A stretch of DNA of 63,211 bases from a virus. The notes under the pieces are model-generated. The model was not told the DNA's origin. It saw only the letters and a list, made by a program, of their open reading frames with translations, and made no database searches. Shown here in pieces: positions 41,637 to 50,319 of this stretch. The first letter of the stretch is position 1, and each line of letters starts with the position of its first letter. The stretch is from positions 1 to 63,211 of IMG/VR virus record IMGVR_UViG_3300046680_000175; one strand, given 5' to 3'. The translations under genes and the position numbers were made by a program.

Positions 41637-43098
41637 GTGCCGCTGCTATGCCTTCGTCAGAAATGCCGAGATCGGCGAGAGGATCGCTGTCGTCCTCGCC
41701 GAGATTGAAGTAACCGGAGTCCGGATCGGTCGCGAGGCGGTGCGTCACGTCCGACGACTGAAGCCCGCCAGACTGAACGAGTTGTACATCCGTCTGCGCC
41801 TTGATCAGGTTCGTCTCCGCCAACTCCTTCGCGGTCGGCGCGTCGAGCGGACGCCACGTGACCGTGGTTTCGATGTCCTTTCCCTCATTGCGCAGCGACA
41901 GAAGGTGATGACGTTCGAGAAACGGCGTCAGGTCGTGTTCCTGAATCGATTCGAGCTCTTCGTGATAGCTCGCCTCTTCGTACTCGCCCGTCGAGTTGAA
42001 TCCCTTCGGCGTCGTGCCGAGGAGCTTCGTCGCCGGGACGTTCGCAGCTGCGGCGACGATCTGATACTGGTTCATGATGACCGCATCGAGTTCGCCGAGC
42101 GACGTTTCGAACTGCTGGAACGCGTCCGCTTCCTTGTCGCCGATCTTGATGCCGAAGTTGTCGCGGAAGGCGACCCACTCCATCATTCGCTGCTTGGCGT
42201 CGTCACCGGCCATTTGAAACGCCGACATGTTCGTCAGCCAAACGTTCGTGCGTTTGGATGTGGCAAGCAGCGGGCCTTCGTTCGCCGTGCGCTCAGCCGC
42301 GTAGACGCGCTCCATGATCCGCTGCGCGACCGGAATGCCGCCGTACATGTACATCGGCTTCAGGACGTCGGGCGGCTCTGCCGTGCGGAAGATGTGCAAA
42401 TGCGAGCGGTGATAGGTCTTGCCGCCGATGATCCAGAACGTCGGCTCGTAGAAGTGCATCGAGCCGGGATCGCTGGTTGCCGAGGCATCGAGCAGCGGCG
42501 CGCACCAGTACGGATCGACTTGCGAGATGCCTTTGTAGCTGCCCGGCTCCACGCCGTCAGGATTGAACGGCTTCTTGTAATAGTCCGGGTCCGTCGAGTC
42601 GACCTTGAAGATGGCCAGGCGGATGCCGAAGATACGGCCCATCCGAACGAGTTGCTCGGCCTGCCACTTTAGGCGGTGCTTCTTGTCAGACTTCTTGAGG
42701 ATCGCTTGCGTGTCTGCGTCGATCTTGCTGTCGTCACCAGAGACGACATCCCAGCCGTTGCGCGTTGCGTCGCGCGCGGGCATCGAGCAAGCCTTGTCAA
42801 TCAGCCAGTTCTGCGCGAGCAGTGCGCACGCCTGCCAGCCGATGAAGCCCTGCGAGGCGTACCAGTCCATCAGCGCGCCGTTCGCGACGGTCGGCGTCGG
42901 CGAAAGCTTCAGGCCGTCATAGTCGGCTCCGTCCATCGCGCCTTGTGCGGCGGGGCGCATGCGGATCGCCTGATCGAGGGCGGCGGCGTACTTTGCTCCC
43001 GCGTCACGCGCGACAGGCAGTTGATGCGTCGAAAACACGCTGACGGGCTCCCGCGCCGCTTCTTGCACCGGAGCTTTGCGCTTGAGCCAGTTGAACAT
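41617..43098 (-). CDS. Portal protein, DUF1073
   Basis: 493 aa. QACALLAQNWLIDKACSMPA, RNGWDVVSGDDSK, LLGTTPKGFNSTGEYEEAS and DIETTVTWRPLDAPTAKELA identify the DUF1073 portal ring through which DNA enters and leaves. Confidence 0.93.
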   Translation of the reverse strand: MFNWLKRKAPVQEAAREPVSVFSTHQLPVARDAGAKYAAALDQAIRMRPAAQGAMDGADYDGLKLSPTPTVANGALMDWYASQGFIGWQACALLAQNWLIDKACSMPARDATRNGWDVVSGDDSKIDADTQAILKKSDKKHRLKWQAEQLVRMGRIFGIRLAIFKVDSTDPDYYKKPFNPDGVEPGSYKGISQVDPYWCAPLLDASATSDPGSMHFYEPTFWIIGGKTYHRSHLHIFRTAEPPDVLKPMYMYGGIPVAQRIMERVYAAERTANEGPLLATSKRTNVWLTNMSAFQMAGDDAKQRMMEWVAFRDNFGIKIGDKEADAFQQFETSLGELDAVIMNQYQIVAAAANVPATKLLGTTPKGFNSTGEYEEASYHEELESIQEHDLTPFLERHHLLSLRNEGKDIETTVTWRPLDAPTAKELAETNLIKAQTDVQLVQSGGLQSSDVTHRLATDPDSGYFNLGEDDSDPLADLGISDEGIAAAHELGIG

Positions 43099-43101
43099 TG
43101 A

Positions 43102-44490
43102 TTAACCGAAAAATGAGGTGCGTTTCGTGATGAGTTCGGCGAAAGCGCGGCTGCAACCGTCGACCTGATCGTCGAATGAGCCATTCGGAAACATGCGCAT
43201 TTCGTCGATGAGCGAATCGTTCCATGCGCCACGGACCATCACGACGTTTCCGACGTTGACCTGCGATGCGAAAGGCTCCGCGCGCGTCACCTTGTCGCCG
43301 CTTTCCGGCGTGGCGATGACGCGATAGCCCTGCAATTGCCGAGTGAGGTACGCGACTTGCGTCTTGCCGGCCTGACCAGGGTCTTGCGGGATGCTGATCT
43401 TGGTGTTGACACCATCTCGGCTCGCGGTCGCCTTCATCGTGGCATCGCGTTGATCGGGGCCTTCCTGCACGCGGACCATGTCGGCGATGACGTATCGGCC
43501 ATCGGCCAGCTTTCCGATGCGCGGGCCGGCGGTCCAGTCGCCATCGTTGACGGTCGACGCCATGTCCCAGCCGCGCACGAAACTGTGCGCGTCCGCCGGG
43601 ATCGCGTCGATCACCTGAATGCGATCGGGCTTGAACAAACCGCCCTCAGCCGGAGCCGGCCGCTGCTGATACTGCCCGGCAAACGTGTAGGGCGCGGCGC
43701 CTTCCATGCGGCGCAGCTCTTCGATACTGTGCTTTTCCGGCCAGAGCGCAGTTCCGTCGTCCCTCAGCGCGGGCAGACAGACGTGTTCCCACTTCTCGCC
43801 GTTTCCACCGGCCAGCAGCCAGCCAGCCAGATCCTTCTCGTGCAGGCGCTGCATGATGAGGATGATCGGCGTGTCGGGGCTGTTCTTCCGGCTTTCTAGA
43901 GTATTTTGGAACCAGTCCAGCACCCCGCTCCGGATGACGTCGCTTCTCGCTTCGTCTGCCTTATGTGGATCATCCACGATGATGGCTCCGGCAAAACCTT
44001 CGCGGTGCTTGCCTGCGCCATAACCCGTGATCGTGCCGCCTGCGCCCGTGGCGTACACAATGCCGCCAGCGGTCGTTCGCCACTCTGACTTGGCCTGACT
44101 GTCCTGGCGAATCACCGTCTCGGGGAACAATTCCCGATACTTCTCGTTGAGAACCAGTTCACGCACGTTCCATGCGTTGTTCGCGGCCAGCGTCGAGGAA
44201 TAGCTGGTGTGGATGAATTCGGAGTCCGGCGCTCGGCCAAGACACCATGCCATCCAGTTCACAACCGCCAATTCCGTCTTGGAATAACGCGGCGCGATGT
44301 TGATAATCAAACGCTTCGTCTCGCCACGATATACCTTGGTGAGAGCGTCGCAGATGATCTTATGGTGCGCAGCCTGTTGCCACTTGAAGTTCTTGCGCTT
44401 TGCGAACATGTACCGCACGAAGAAGTAATAATCTTCGCGGGCCTTTAGCTGAAGGGCTAGGAGGCGCTCGTACTCATCAGGTGACTCCAT
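43102..44490 (-). CDS. terL: Terminase large subunit
   Basis: 462 aa. ATPase: Walker-A-like APRYSKTE (66-73), Walker B AIIVDDP (169-175). Nuclease: FVRGWDMAST (an RNase-H-like Asp) and NDSLIDEMRMFPNGSFDDQV. Packages DNA through the portal. The HNH gene overlaps its first 34 bases. Confidence 0.93.
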   Translation of the reverse strand: MESPDEYERLLALQLKAREDYYFFVRYMFAKRKNFKWQQAAHHKIICDALTKVYRGETKRLIINIAPRYSKTELAVVNWMAWCLGRAPDSEFIHTSYSSTLAANNAWNVRELVLNEKYRELFPETVIRQDSQAKSEWRTTAGGIVYATGAGGTITGYGAGKHREGFAGAIIVDDPHKADEARSDVIRSGVLDWFQNTLESRKNSPDTPIILIMQRLHEKDLAGWLLAGGNGEKWEHVCLPALRDDGTALWPEKHSIEELRRMEGAAPYTFAGQYQQRPAPAEGGLFKPDRIQVIDAIPADAHSFVRGWDMASTVNDGDWTAGPRIGKLADGRYVIADMVRVQEGPDQRDATMKATASRDGVNTKISIPQDPGQAGKTQVAYLTRQLQGYRVIATPESGDKVTRAEPFASQVNVGNVVMVRGAWNDSLIDEMRMFPNGSFDDQVDGCSRAFAELITKRTSFFG

Positions 44491-44993
44491 CGCTTGCCAC
44501 TTAATATTCTGCTGATCGTGTTCTGCATCACGCCGAACCGATCCGCGATTTCACGCTGGAGCATGCCGCCGTCACGCAGAGATTTGATCTCGGCGACATC
44601 ACTCTCGGTGAGTTTCGCCGAATGATTGCGCTCGCCGTTCTGGTCGAGATGAAGGACGCGCGACCCGAGCACATCGCGCGCGTGCTTCAGATTTGCATCG
44701 TTGCTGATCCACTCAAGATTGCTGGCGCGATTATCTGTGCGGTCGCCATTCTTGTGGTTCACGACGAATTTCGGCTCGTGACCTTCGCAGTAAATGGCCG
44801 CAACCAAACGATGCACAGTCTCGCGCATCGTCTTCCCATCAATGCGGAGCGAAACGGACATATAGCCGGTCGTCTTGTTTCGGTAGGGCGTCAGCTTCGG
44901 CTTAGAGCGAAGCCCGGAGAAAACCTTTCCATCATCTGTTACACGGTACAGCCCGCGCGACACCACTTCCCGAATCAAGGCCACGTCCATCAA
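44457..44993 (-). CDS. HNH homing-type endonuclease between the terminase genes
   Basis: 178 aa. A NUMOD4-like start (LYRVTDDGKVFSG), HNH core with H61-R62, N79-H80, N82 and N88/N92 (VVNHKNGDRTDNRASNLEW), and a C-terminal HTH (QREIADRFGVMQNTISRILS). Overlaps TerL by 34 bases and TerS by 4. HNH genes next to terminase are common and in some phages support packaging. Confidence 0.88.
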   Translation of the reverse strand: MMDVALIREVVSRGLYRVTDDGKVFSGLRSKPKLTPYRNKTTGYMSVSLRIDGKTMRETVHRLVAAIYCEGHEPKFVVNHKNGDRTDNRASNLEWISNDANLKHARDVLGSRVLHLDQNGERNHSAKLTESDVAEIKSLRDGGMLQREIADRFGVMQNTISRILSGKRWSHLMSTSAS

Positions 44994-45667
44994 AACTCCT
45001 CGTCAAGTTTTTCTGTTTGGACCTTCATTCTACGTGCCAAATCGTCGAGTGACGCTTCGGATAGCGGAGAAAATACTGGCGCGCCATTCTTCCCGGTTAG
45101 CTCGACTTTCTGGACATCGCTCAACCCATACGCTTCGCGCTCCAGTCCGATCAGCGTCTTGAGCGTCTCGGCAAGCTTCTTCATGCTCTCGATGCGCCCT
45201 GCGCTCGATATAACCTTCTGGTACAGATCGTTGCGCTTGTCCTGCCCTTTCTCGTCGTCGGAGCGAAGCATTACGCCCAACTGCTCGAATAGCTCGATGT
45301 TGCCGGTCTCGGATTCCAACTCCGCAAGCAGTGCCATCGCTAGCACCCGGGCGCGGCCCACATCCTTTCTCTGCGTGAGATGGACGTGAGCAAGCGTCTC
45401 GGCACCGCTCGCGATCAGTTCGCGTTCCGAGATCGCGCTTTCCGTGCGAACCTCACTGCGAACCTGAGCCGTGCGAACCAAGGCGTCAGCCTTAGCCTGT
45501 ATGCGTTCCGCAAGATCGCGAACCCATTCTTCCCGCTTCGCGCGCTTGCGGATCGCGGTATCGGTAATTCCCTGTGCCGCAGCTATTTCGCGGATCGACA
45601 GGATGCCGGCCCGGTAGTCAGCTTCGATGCGCTCCCAGTCCGGCGCGGCCTTCTTTTGCTGCGCCAT
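44990..45667 (-). CDS. terS: Terminase small subunit
   Basis: 225 aa. N-terminal HTH (IREIAAAQGITDTAIRKRAK) for recognition of the packaging site, central helical oligomer region, and a C-terminal tail (LSEASLDDLARRMKVQTEKL) for TerL contact. Starts just after a terminator. Confidence 0.82.
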   Translation of the reverse strand: MAQQKKAAPDWERIEADYRAGILSIREIAAAQGITDTAIRKRAKREEWVRDLAERIQAKADALVRTAQVRSEVRTESAISERELIASGAETLAHVHLTQRKDVGRARVLAMALLAELESETGNIELFEQLGVMLRSDDEKGQDKRNDLYQKVISSAGRIESMKKLAETLKTLIGLEREAYGLSDVQKVELTGKNGAPVFSPLSEASLDDLARRMKVQTEKLDEEF

Positions 45668-45678
45668 GGCGAATTCTC

Positions 45679-45711
45679 AAAAAAAGACCCGCCGGGGATT
45701 AGCCGGCGGGT
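45679..45711 (-). terminator. Leftward intrinsic terminator upstream of terS
   Basis: ACCCGCCGG (45687-45695) and CCGGCGGGT (45703-45711) with a 7-base loop, then a minus-strand T-run (45679-45685). The strongest hairpin in the cluster. It separates the replication side from the late cluster. Confidence 0.85.
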
Positions 45712-45873
45712 TCAATGGCGCGGGGAGCGCCACGAGGAGACTCACGAGGAGATGAGTTCAGTCAGCGACCCACTCGAATCGACATGCCCATGCGTGCCGG
45801 AGCGACGCGCGGATGTCGCGAGTAAGCCGAAAGAATCGGAGGAACTGGACCGCCATGTGCGGCAGGCGTCGGT

Positions 45874-46068
45874 TCAGCACTTCGGGATCAGCACACGCAG
45901 GCGGTCGAACTTCGCGTCCAGGTGCGCGCGAGCGTCAGCCGAAAGGACGCGGATGTTACCGACGAAGCGCTCCAGCCCATCCACGAGCGCGAGCGCTTCA
46001 CGGATGATCTCGGCGTTGTCGCTGTCGTTGACGACAGGCTCAGTGCTGCAGGGTGCGGCGTCGGACAT
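45874..46068 (-). CDS. Small hypothetical protein
   Basis: 64 aa, ATG 46068 with AGGA 8 bases upstream. SDNAEIIREALALVDGLERF and DARAHLDAKFDRLRVLI look helical and Mu-type phage proteins show similar segments. Function unknown. Confidence 0.6.
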   Translation of the reverse strand: MSDAAPCSTEPVVNDSDNAEIIREALALVDGLERFVGNIRVLSADARAHLDAKFDRLRVLIPKC

Positions 46069-46073
46069 GAGTC

Positions 46074-46343
46074 TCATCCTTGGGAAACTGTGCAGGTTGT
46101 TCCGCCGAGACCGGTCGGGCATCCTGCGTTCGAGCAAACGTAGCCCATGACTTGGCCGAGCTTCAGCCCACACCTCCCACACGAGGGAATAGGCGCAGGC
46201 AACTGATACGGCTCAGCATGCGGCAGTGGCTGCGTCGCGGGCTTTGCCTCAAACGGACCGTACACGCGGCGAGTTACCTCGCGCCTCTCAAGCTCCGCGA
46301 CGCGGCGTTCGAGATCGGCGATGCGTTGTTCAGCGTCGGACAT
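46074..46343 (-). CDS. Small zinc-binding protein with coiled-coil N-terminus
   Basis: 89 aa. RIADLERRVAELERREVTRR is a coiled coil; CGRCGLKLGQ and CSNAGCP form a zinc ribbon. Found in phage regions between replication and terminase genes. Role unknown. Confidence 0.65.
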   Translation of the reverse strand: MSDAEQRIADLERRVAELERREVTRRVYGPFEAKPATQPLPHAEPYQLPAPIPSCGRCGLKLGQVMGYVCSNAGCPTGLGGTTCTVSQG

Positions 46344-46830
46344 GTCGGTTCCAGAAATAGAAAACGCCACCGTGCCGGAGCAGAGGGTGGCGCCGTATTA
46401 CAGCGAGGGCCGGCGCCGGGGGCTCACGACGTAGTCACTGTGGGCCGTTCCGGTAGGCTTGACAGGCGTACGCTACGGGTTTTTCACCCCAGCGCGTTCC
46501 CTCACGACTGCATTCTCTGTCGGCCGACTGAAGCCACCGCTGACGCGCAGAAGCATGAGAACGCATGCGTGAGGGTGCCGGTACTTTCCCCGGCAGTCAG
46601 CACGCATCTTTACGCGGCGTGCCCGCTTGTTCGGAGCGCCTCCCGGCGAGTCCGATTGAGAGAGCGCAGGAAGATCGTCGATTCGATGCTTTCCTCGTGC
46701 GTCGTCACCCGCACGAACCTGCCACTACCGGGACGCCCGGCTTTGCTCTCACGGCTGGCGGCTAGCTTGGAACTCGGGGTTGAGCCGATCGGCGCCGGGC
46801 TTTCCGGCCGTAGTCGCCATGCGTGAGAGC
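46344..46830. other. Gap with no convincing gene
   Basis: 487 bases without a supported coding region. Short frames exist on both strands but lack ribosome sites and composition typical of genes. Several GC-rich inverted segments suggest a structured RNA or degenerate sequence, but I cannot name one. Confidence 0.4.
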
Positions 46831-47040
46831 GTTATCGATATTTCGATAACGGCAATGCTTACCTACTTCACTGCGAAGAACGCCGAAGCGTCGTCGAGCG
46901 ACTTCGTCCACATGTGCGTCATGCGCGCGCAGGCGTTGAGCCAGATGCTGATCGACTCGAACAGGTCTTCAGCATCGAACATGCGCGCCTCACAAGTTGG
47001 CCTTCTCGTCGGGATCGCAGCACTTCTCGCCATCGTATAG
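46819..47040 (+). CDS. Possible small membrane protein
   Basis: 73 aa. Helical N-terminus (FTAKNAEASSSDFVHMCVMR) and a C-terminal membrane helix (QVGLLVGIAALLAIV). No clear ribosome site; ATG 46855 is an alternative. A 20-bp palindrome lies within the start region. Confidence 0.4.
   Translation: MRESVIDISITAMLTYFTAKNAEASSSDFVHMCVMRAQALSQMLIDSNRSSASNMRASQVGLLVGIAALLAIV
46831..46850. promoter_or_regulatory. 20-bp perfect palindrome, operator-like
   Basis: GTTATCGA TATT TCGATAAC is an 8-bp perfect inverted repeat with an AT centre, not followed by T-run. Suggests a binding site for a dimeric regulator. Confidence 0.5.
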
Positions 47041-47100
47041 ACGGCGGCAGCACCACCAGCATCGACCTGTAGTCAGGCGCAAGAAAAATCGACGCTTCAT
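46990..47100 (-). CDS. Possible 36-aa Cys-rich peptide
   Basis: MKRRFFLRLTTGRCWWCCRR with two further cysteines near its end (GEKCCDPD). No ribosome site. It overlaps the rightward candidate at 46819-47040, so at most one is likely. Confidence 0.3.
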   Translation of the reverse strand: MKRRFFLRLTTGRCWWCCRRLYDGEKCCDPDEKANL

Positions 47101-47244
47101 AGGTTGAGAGCTGAGCCGCAGCTTCCGGGAACGTGGATTCGCGTGGCGAGCGGAAGGGGTTGCGCTCTCATGCGCGCTCACTGCCCCGTATGTGATGCCG
47201 GGTGCCTGCCCTGAGCAGAAAGCGCGAATCAGAACGCACAAATG

Positions 47245-47276
47245 AAAAAACCCGCCGTCTTTCGACTAGCGGGTTT
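47245..47276 (-). terminator. Leftward intrinsic terminator
   Basis: AAACCCGC (47248-47255) and GCGGGTTT (47269-47276) with a 13-base loop and T6 on the minus strand. It closes the gene at 47350-47559. Confidence 0.7.
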
Positions 47277-47349
47277 AGAAAATTCTGGAGTCAAGGCCCC
47301 TACCCCGCACGATACAGATACGGGGTCTGCTTTGCAAGCACTTCTTCGC

Positions 47350-47559
47350 TCAGCGCTCGATACGGATGTAATCGTCGCTTCCCGCGCGCACTGACGCGTA
47401 GAAGTATTCAGAGTCCGGCTTGCTCTCCGACTCCGCGCGTGCCTCCGCTTCTGTTGCGAACAACCCGAGAAATCTCTCGGGCGTATGTGCCAGTGCGACC
47501 CAGCCAAAGAACCAGCCGGGATTTTGTGGATCTTGCTTCAAATTTGCCGTATCGGTCAT
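47350..47559 (-). CDS. Small conserved hypothetical protein
   Basis: 69 aa. Strong GGAGGC ribosome site. NPGWFFGWVALAHTPERFLG and GLFATEAEARAESESKPD are readable, and the protein ends DDYIRIER. No recognised domain. Confidence 0.65.
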   Translation of the reverse strand: MTDTANLKQDPQNPGWFFGWVALAHTPERFLGLFATEAEARAESESKPDSEYFYASVRAGSDDYIRIER

Positions 47560-47673
47560 ATCGTGCCTCCTCGTGAAGGCGCGAGTATAGCCGGCGACCC
47601 CTTGATCCATTGTTGCGATGGAGTAAAGTTCCCTGGCGCATGCGCTTTATACGAACAGAGGACGAAGACAGAA

Positions 47674-47940
47674 ATGGCTGACATGACCTACCGCTACACG
47701 TTCATCCTGGACGACGGAAATGAGAAGAACAATCATGATGAAGACGCGATCTCCGAGATCACGCGCCCCGGCCCAATCCCGTTAAGTCAAGGCGACTTTG
47801 TGTATCTCGGACAGCGCGAGAACCAGCGGCCCTACATGGTGCAGGCTGTCTTCGCTCGGCTTTGGGATGATATGGACGATAATGAAATCGAATACTGGGT
47901 CTCGGTTCTCGAAGTAATCGACGACGAGGAGGCCGCTTAG
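47674..47940 (+). CDS. Small rightward protein of unknown function
   Basis: 88 aa (MADMTYRYTFILDDGNEKNN, then WDDMDDNEIEYWVSVLEVID). Very acidic. It is divergent from 47350-47559 and convergent with ninX. A TTTATA box lies 22 bases before the ATG. Possibly an expressed prophage gene. Confidence 0.6.
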   Translation: MADMTYRYTFILDDGNEKNNHDEDAISEITRPGPIPLSQGDFVYLGQRENQRPYMVQAVFARLWDDMDDNEIEYWVSVLEVIDDEEAA

Positions 47941-48314
47941 TCGATCTCATCCCCGACCTTACTTGCGACGTATGCGCGCATGGCGGCGATGAGCGGCGTC
48001 GATGCGCGCATCCGGTGATGCGTTGGGCTCTTGCTCGGATTCGTCGGGTGCGCGACCGGATGAGAGAACGATGCCGCCCAATCGAGGGAGCCGTCATGAC
48101 TGCGCTGCCAAGTGTCAATCGTGATCTTCTCGCGCTCGATGATCGGTCCGCCTTGGCTCCAGTCGGTCGAGTATTCGGGAAGGCCCGTATCGCCGCTCGC
48201 GAAATAGAGCGTGTAGTGATGGCCGCCCGAATATGTGTGCTTGGCGACCTGATGACCTTCGGCGCGAGCGACCCAGTAATCGAGCGCTTCGCCTTCGAGT
48301 TCAGATACCTTCAC
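47937..48314 (-). CDS. NinX-like protein (DUF2591)
   Basis: 125 aa. KVSELEGEALDYWVARAEGH, YSTDWSQGGPIIEREKITI and PLIAAMRAYVASKVGDEI are the NinX pattern. Lambda-type nin-region accessory, function unknown. Overlaps the next gene by 4 bases. Confidence 0.8.
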   Translation of the reverse strand: MKVSELEGEALDYWVARAEGHQVAKHTYSGGHHYTLYFASGDTGLPEYSTDWSQGGPIIEREKITIDTWQRSHDGSLDWAASFSHPVAHPTNPSKSPTHHRMRASTPLIAAMRAYVASKVGDEID

Positions 48315-48619
48315 TCGCCTTCCCTCCGCGTATAAAGCCGCACCATCTCTTCCTCAGTCGCGACGTGCGATTCGCCCGGTCCCGCGCGGTTGAACGCGAG
48401 AATTTCGGCCTTCGTCGGCCCATAGATGCCGCTGCAACCATTCGCGCGCACGCGCGCCATGCGTGACTCGTGCAATGTCAGGTCGAGCGGAACGGGCCCG
48501 AGCTCCGCTTGCAGATAGTCGATCAATTCGGACTCGTCCATCAGATGCGTAGTCGGAGCGTCTACGACCGTGCTCCACATGCAGTATTTGCCGCCGAACT
48601 CTGCGATGTAGCCTGGCAT
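48311..48619 (-). CDS. Hypothetical protein
   Basis: 102 aa from ATG 48619 with GGAGAAA upstream. Begins PGYIAEFGGKYCMWSTVVDA and continues as a mixed alpha/beta protein. Unrecognised. Confidence 0.65.
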   Translation of the reverse strand: MPGYIAEFGGKYCMWSTVVDAPTTHLMDESELIDYLQAELGPVPLDLTLHESRMARVRANGCSGIYGPTKAEILAFNRAGPGESHVATEEEMVRLYTRREGE

Positions 48620-49329
48620 CAGGGTTTCTCCTTGGCGAGAGCGGCGTCGATGTCGCGCGACGTTGCGCTGTAGCTCCGCACGCCCATGCTGTCGATGATG
48701 CTTCGGCACCGCGCTCGCGTCTCAGCGTCGCGATGATCTTCCGTCAACCAGCGATAACGCTTCCCGTCTTCCTGATTCGGCGCATATACGAGCAAGTGCG
48801 CCCACGCGCGCGGATCGACGTCCTCCGCTTCGCTTCCGAGGCGGTCGGCCAGATCCATCATGGCGTCGCTGACGGGGCGCGCGCGAGGCGCTTCCTCATA
48901 CAGCCCGAGCCGCTCTTGCTCTGCTGTGAGCTTGTCGAGCGCATCGCTCGCGACGCGCATCTTATGGAATGCCTCGGCATAGTCGCGCATCTGATCCATC
49001 GTGTACCGCGCCCCGGCGGTCGCCACCCGGGAAAGAATCTCGCGCACCTCGTCGGCGCTCGCGGGCTGAAAGTCGTATTGCTTTGTGCTCGCGGACCAGT
49101 GTTCGTTGCCGATGCGCGCGTACTGGCCGGGTGCGTACGGCCGGAGAAGCTCGCAATTCCACACGAACACGACTTCGCCCTTCTTCGTAACGTCCTTCCA
49201 TCCGTCTCCGTCGACCTTGCCGATACCCTTCAGGATGGCGACGGAGTCGACATAGTCCGCGTACCGGACATAGAGGCCGTTCGGTTCCGGGTTCATCAGC
49301 CCGGCGATGTTGTTGAAGCGTGGCGTCAT
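48619..49329 (-). CDS. Hypothetical protein
   Basis: 236 aa. N-terminal half has a small beta domain (GLYVRYADYVDSVAILKGI, VVFVWNCELLRPYAPG), then a long helical region. No domain I can name. ATGA/TGATG overlaps bind it into the operon. Confidence 0.65.
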   Translation of the reverse strand: MTPRFNNIAGLMNPEPNGLYVRYADYVDSVAILKGIGKVDGDGWKDVTKKGEVVFVWNCELLRPYAPGQYARIGNEHWSASTKQYDFQPASADEVREILSRVATAGARYTMDQMRDYAEAFHKMRVASDALDKLTAEQERLGLYEEAPRARPVSDAMMDLADRLGSEAEDVDPRAWAHLLVYAPNQEDGKRYRWLTEDHRDAETRARCRSIIDSMGVRSYSATSRDIDAALAKEKP

Positions 49330-49541
49330 TTCGCATCCTTGGCAGCGTGAATGGTGATGTCGCGTTGGTTCCCGCCGTCGACTTTGATTTCCTCGCGCAC
49401 GTCATGCCCTTGTCGGCGCACCAACTCAACAGTGAGGCCGACGAATGCGCCAGTCAGGATGGAGAGGACGTCGGAGACGGGCGCCTCGTCCAAGGCGGAT
49501 TCAATCGCTTTGCCGAGTTTGTCGATTGCGCCCTGGCTCAT
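49326..49541 (-). CDS. Small hypothetical protein
   Basis: 71 aa. DVLSILTGAFVGLTVELVRR might be a membrane-associated helix. Overlaps neighbours by 4 bases on both sides. Confidence 0.6.
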   Translation of the reverse strand: MSQGAIDKLGKAIESALDEAPVSDVLSILTGAFVGLTVELVRRQGHDVREEIKVDGGNQRDITIHAAKDAK

Positions 49542-49870
49542 TTCGCCTCCATCGCTGCCTGCTCGGGCGTCATGTTGGTGCCAGCGAAGTCGGCGGGTTC
49601 AGTGGACGCGAGCGCCTTTTGGAGCGCGCGCGACAGCCAGCGGATTCGCTCCTTGGCTGCGGTCAGCAGCGCGATCGACGACGGTTCGCCGCGCAGGATC
49701 GCTTCGAAGTCGAGCGTGCGATGGTCGTGCAGGAAGACGGCATTCGCTAGCTGGTCATCGGTCAGCGTACCGAGCGAGAGCGAAGCGCGCTCGCAATCGT
49801 ACTGGTTGCCGTGCGGATCGGCTTCGCCCTTCTCGCGCCACTGAGCGGCCGGCGTGCTTTGTGCTGTCAT
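49538..49870 (-). CDS. Conserved early phage protein
   Basis: 110 aa. QWREKGEADPHGNQYDCERA and LTDDQLANAVFLHDHR form a pattern common in Burkholderia and enteric phage early regions without assigned function. Confidence 0.65.
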   Translation of the reverse strand: MTAQSTPAAQWREKGEADPHGNQYDCERASLSLGTLTDDQLANAVFLHDHRTLDFEAILRGEPSSIALLTAAKERIRWLSRALQKALASTEPADFAGTNMTPEQAAMEAK

Positions 49871-49909
49871 CTCGTTCCTCGTTTGTTGTTGTTCGAATCA
49901 CGTTCCGAT

Positions 49910-50317
49910 TCAGGCCGGAACCGCCGCCTTAACCAGATGCCGCGCGATTAGCAGCGGCAGAAGCGCGTCCTTCGCGCTTTGATAAACGTAATGCCATTCC
50001 GCCGTCGTGGCCGCGCCGCGATTGCGCCAGACCGAGAATCCGACTTCCTTGTTGCGCAGGGAGTTCGAGATCGCCGCGCGCTGGTCGAAGGTCAGGCGGT
50101 CGATGCAGAGTTGGACTTGCTCGCCCGTGCGGTTTTCGAGCCAGCGATCGGTCGCCTCGTCCTCTTCGGCTTCGGTCTGCGGCGTCTGATACCCGCGGCA
50201 GACACTGTCCGTCGAGCGGTAGTAGTGCGAGAGTTGCTCCGCGTGGGACTGGCGCATGGACCAGCGGTACCAAACGCTCAACAGACCCTCTATCTGCTCG
50301 GACAAATCAAAATCCAT
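49910..50317 (-). CDS. Possible late-gene regulator (Q/antiterminator-like position)
   Basis: 135 aa. WYRWSMRQSHAEQLSHYYRS and FDQRAAISNSLRNKEVGFSV are helical with sigma-like C-terminal features. Its place at the end of the replication operon and before the late genes is where lambda keeps Q, which would also be needed to read through the late terminators. Sequence similarity is not strong enough for a firm call. Confidence 0.45.
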   Translation of the reverse strand: MDFDLSEQIEGLLSVWYRWSMRQSHAEQLSHYYRSTDSVCRGYQTPQTEAEEDEATDRWLENRTGEQVQLCIDRLTFDQRAAISNSLRNKEVGFSVWRNRGAATTAEWHYVYQSAKDALLPLLIARHLVKAAVPA

Positions 50318-50319
50318 TC

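Noticed and set aside
41584-42672. 362-codon plus-strand frame opposite the portal gene
   Set aside because: Antisense of DUF1073 portal; composition typical of shadow frames.
46080-46826. 248-codon plus-strand frame through the gene-poor block
   Set aside because: Starts inside a supported leftward gene, has no ribosome site, and no domain-like composition.
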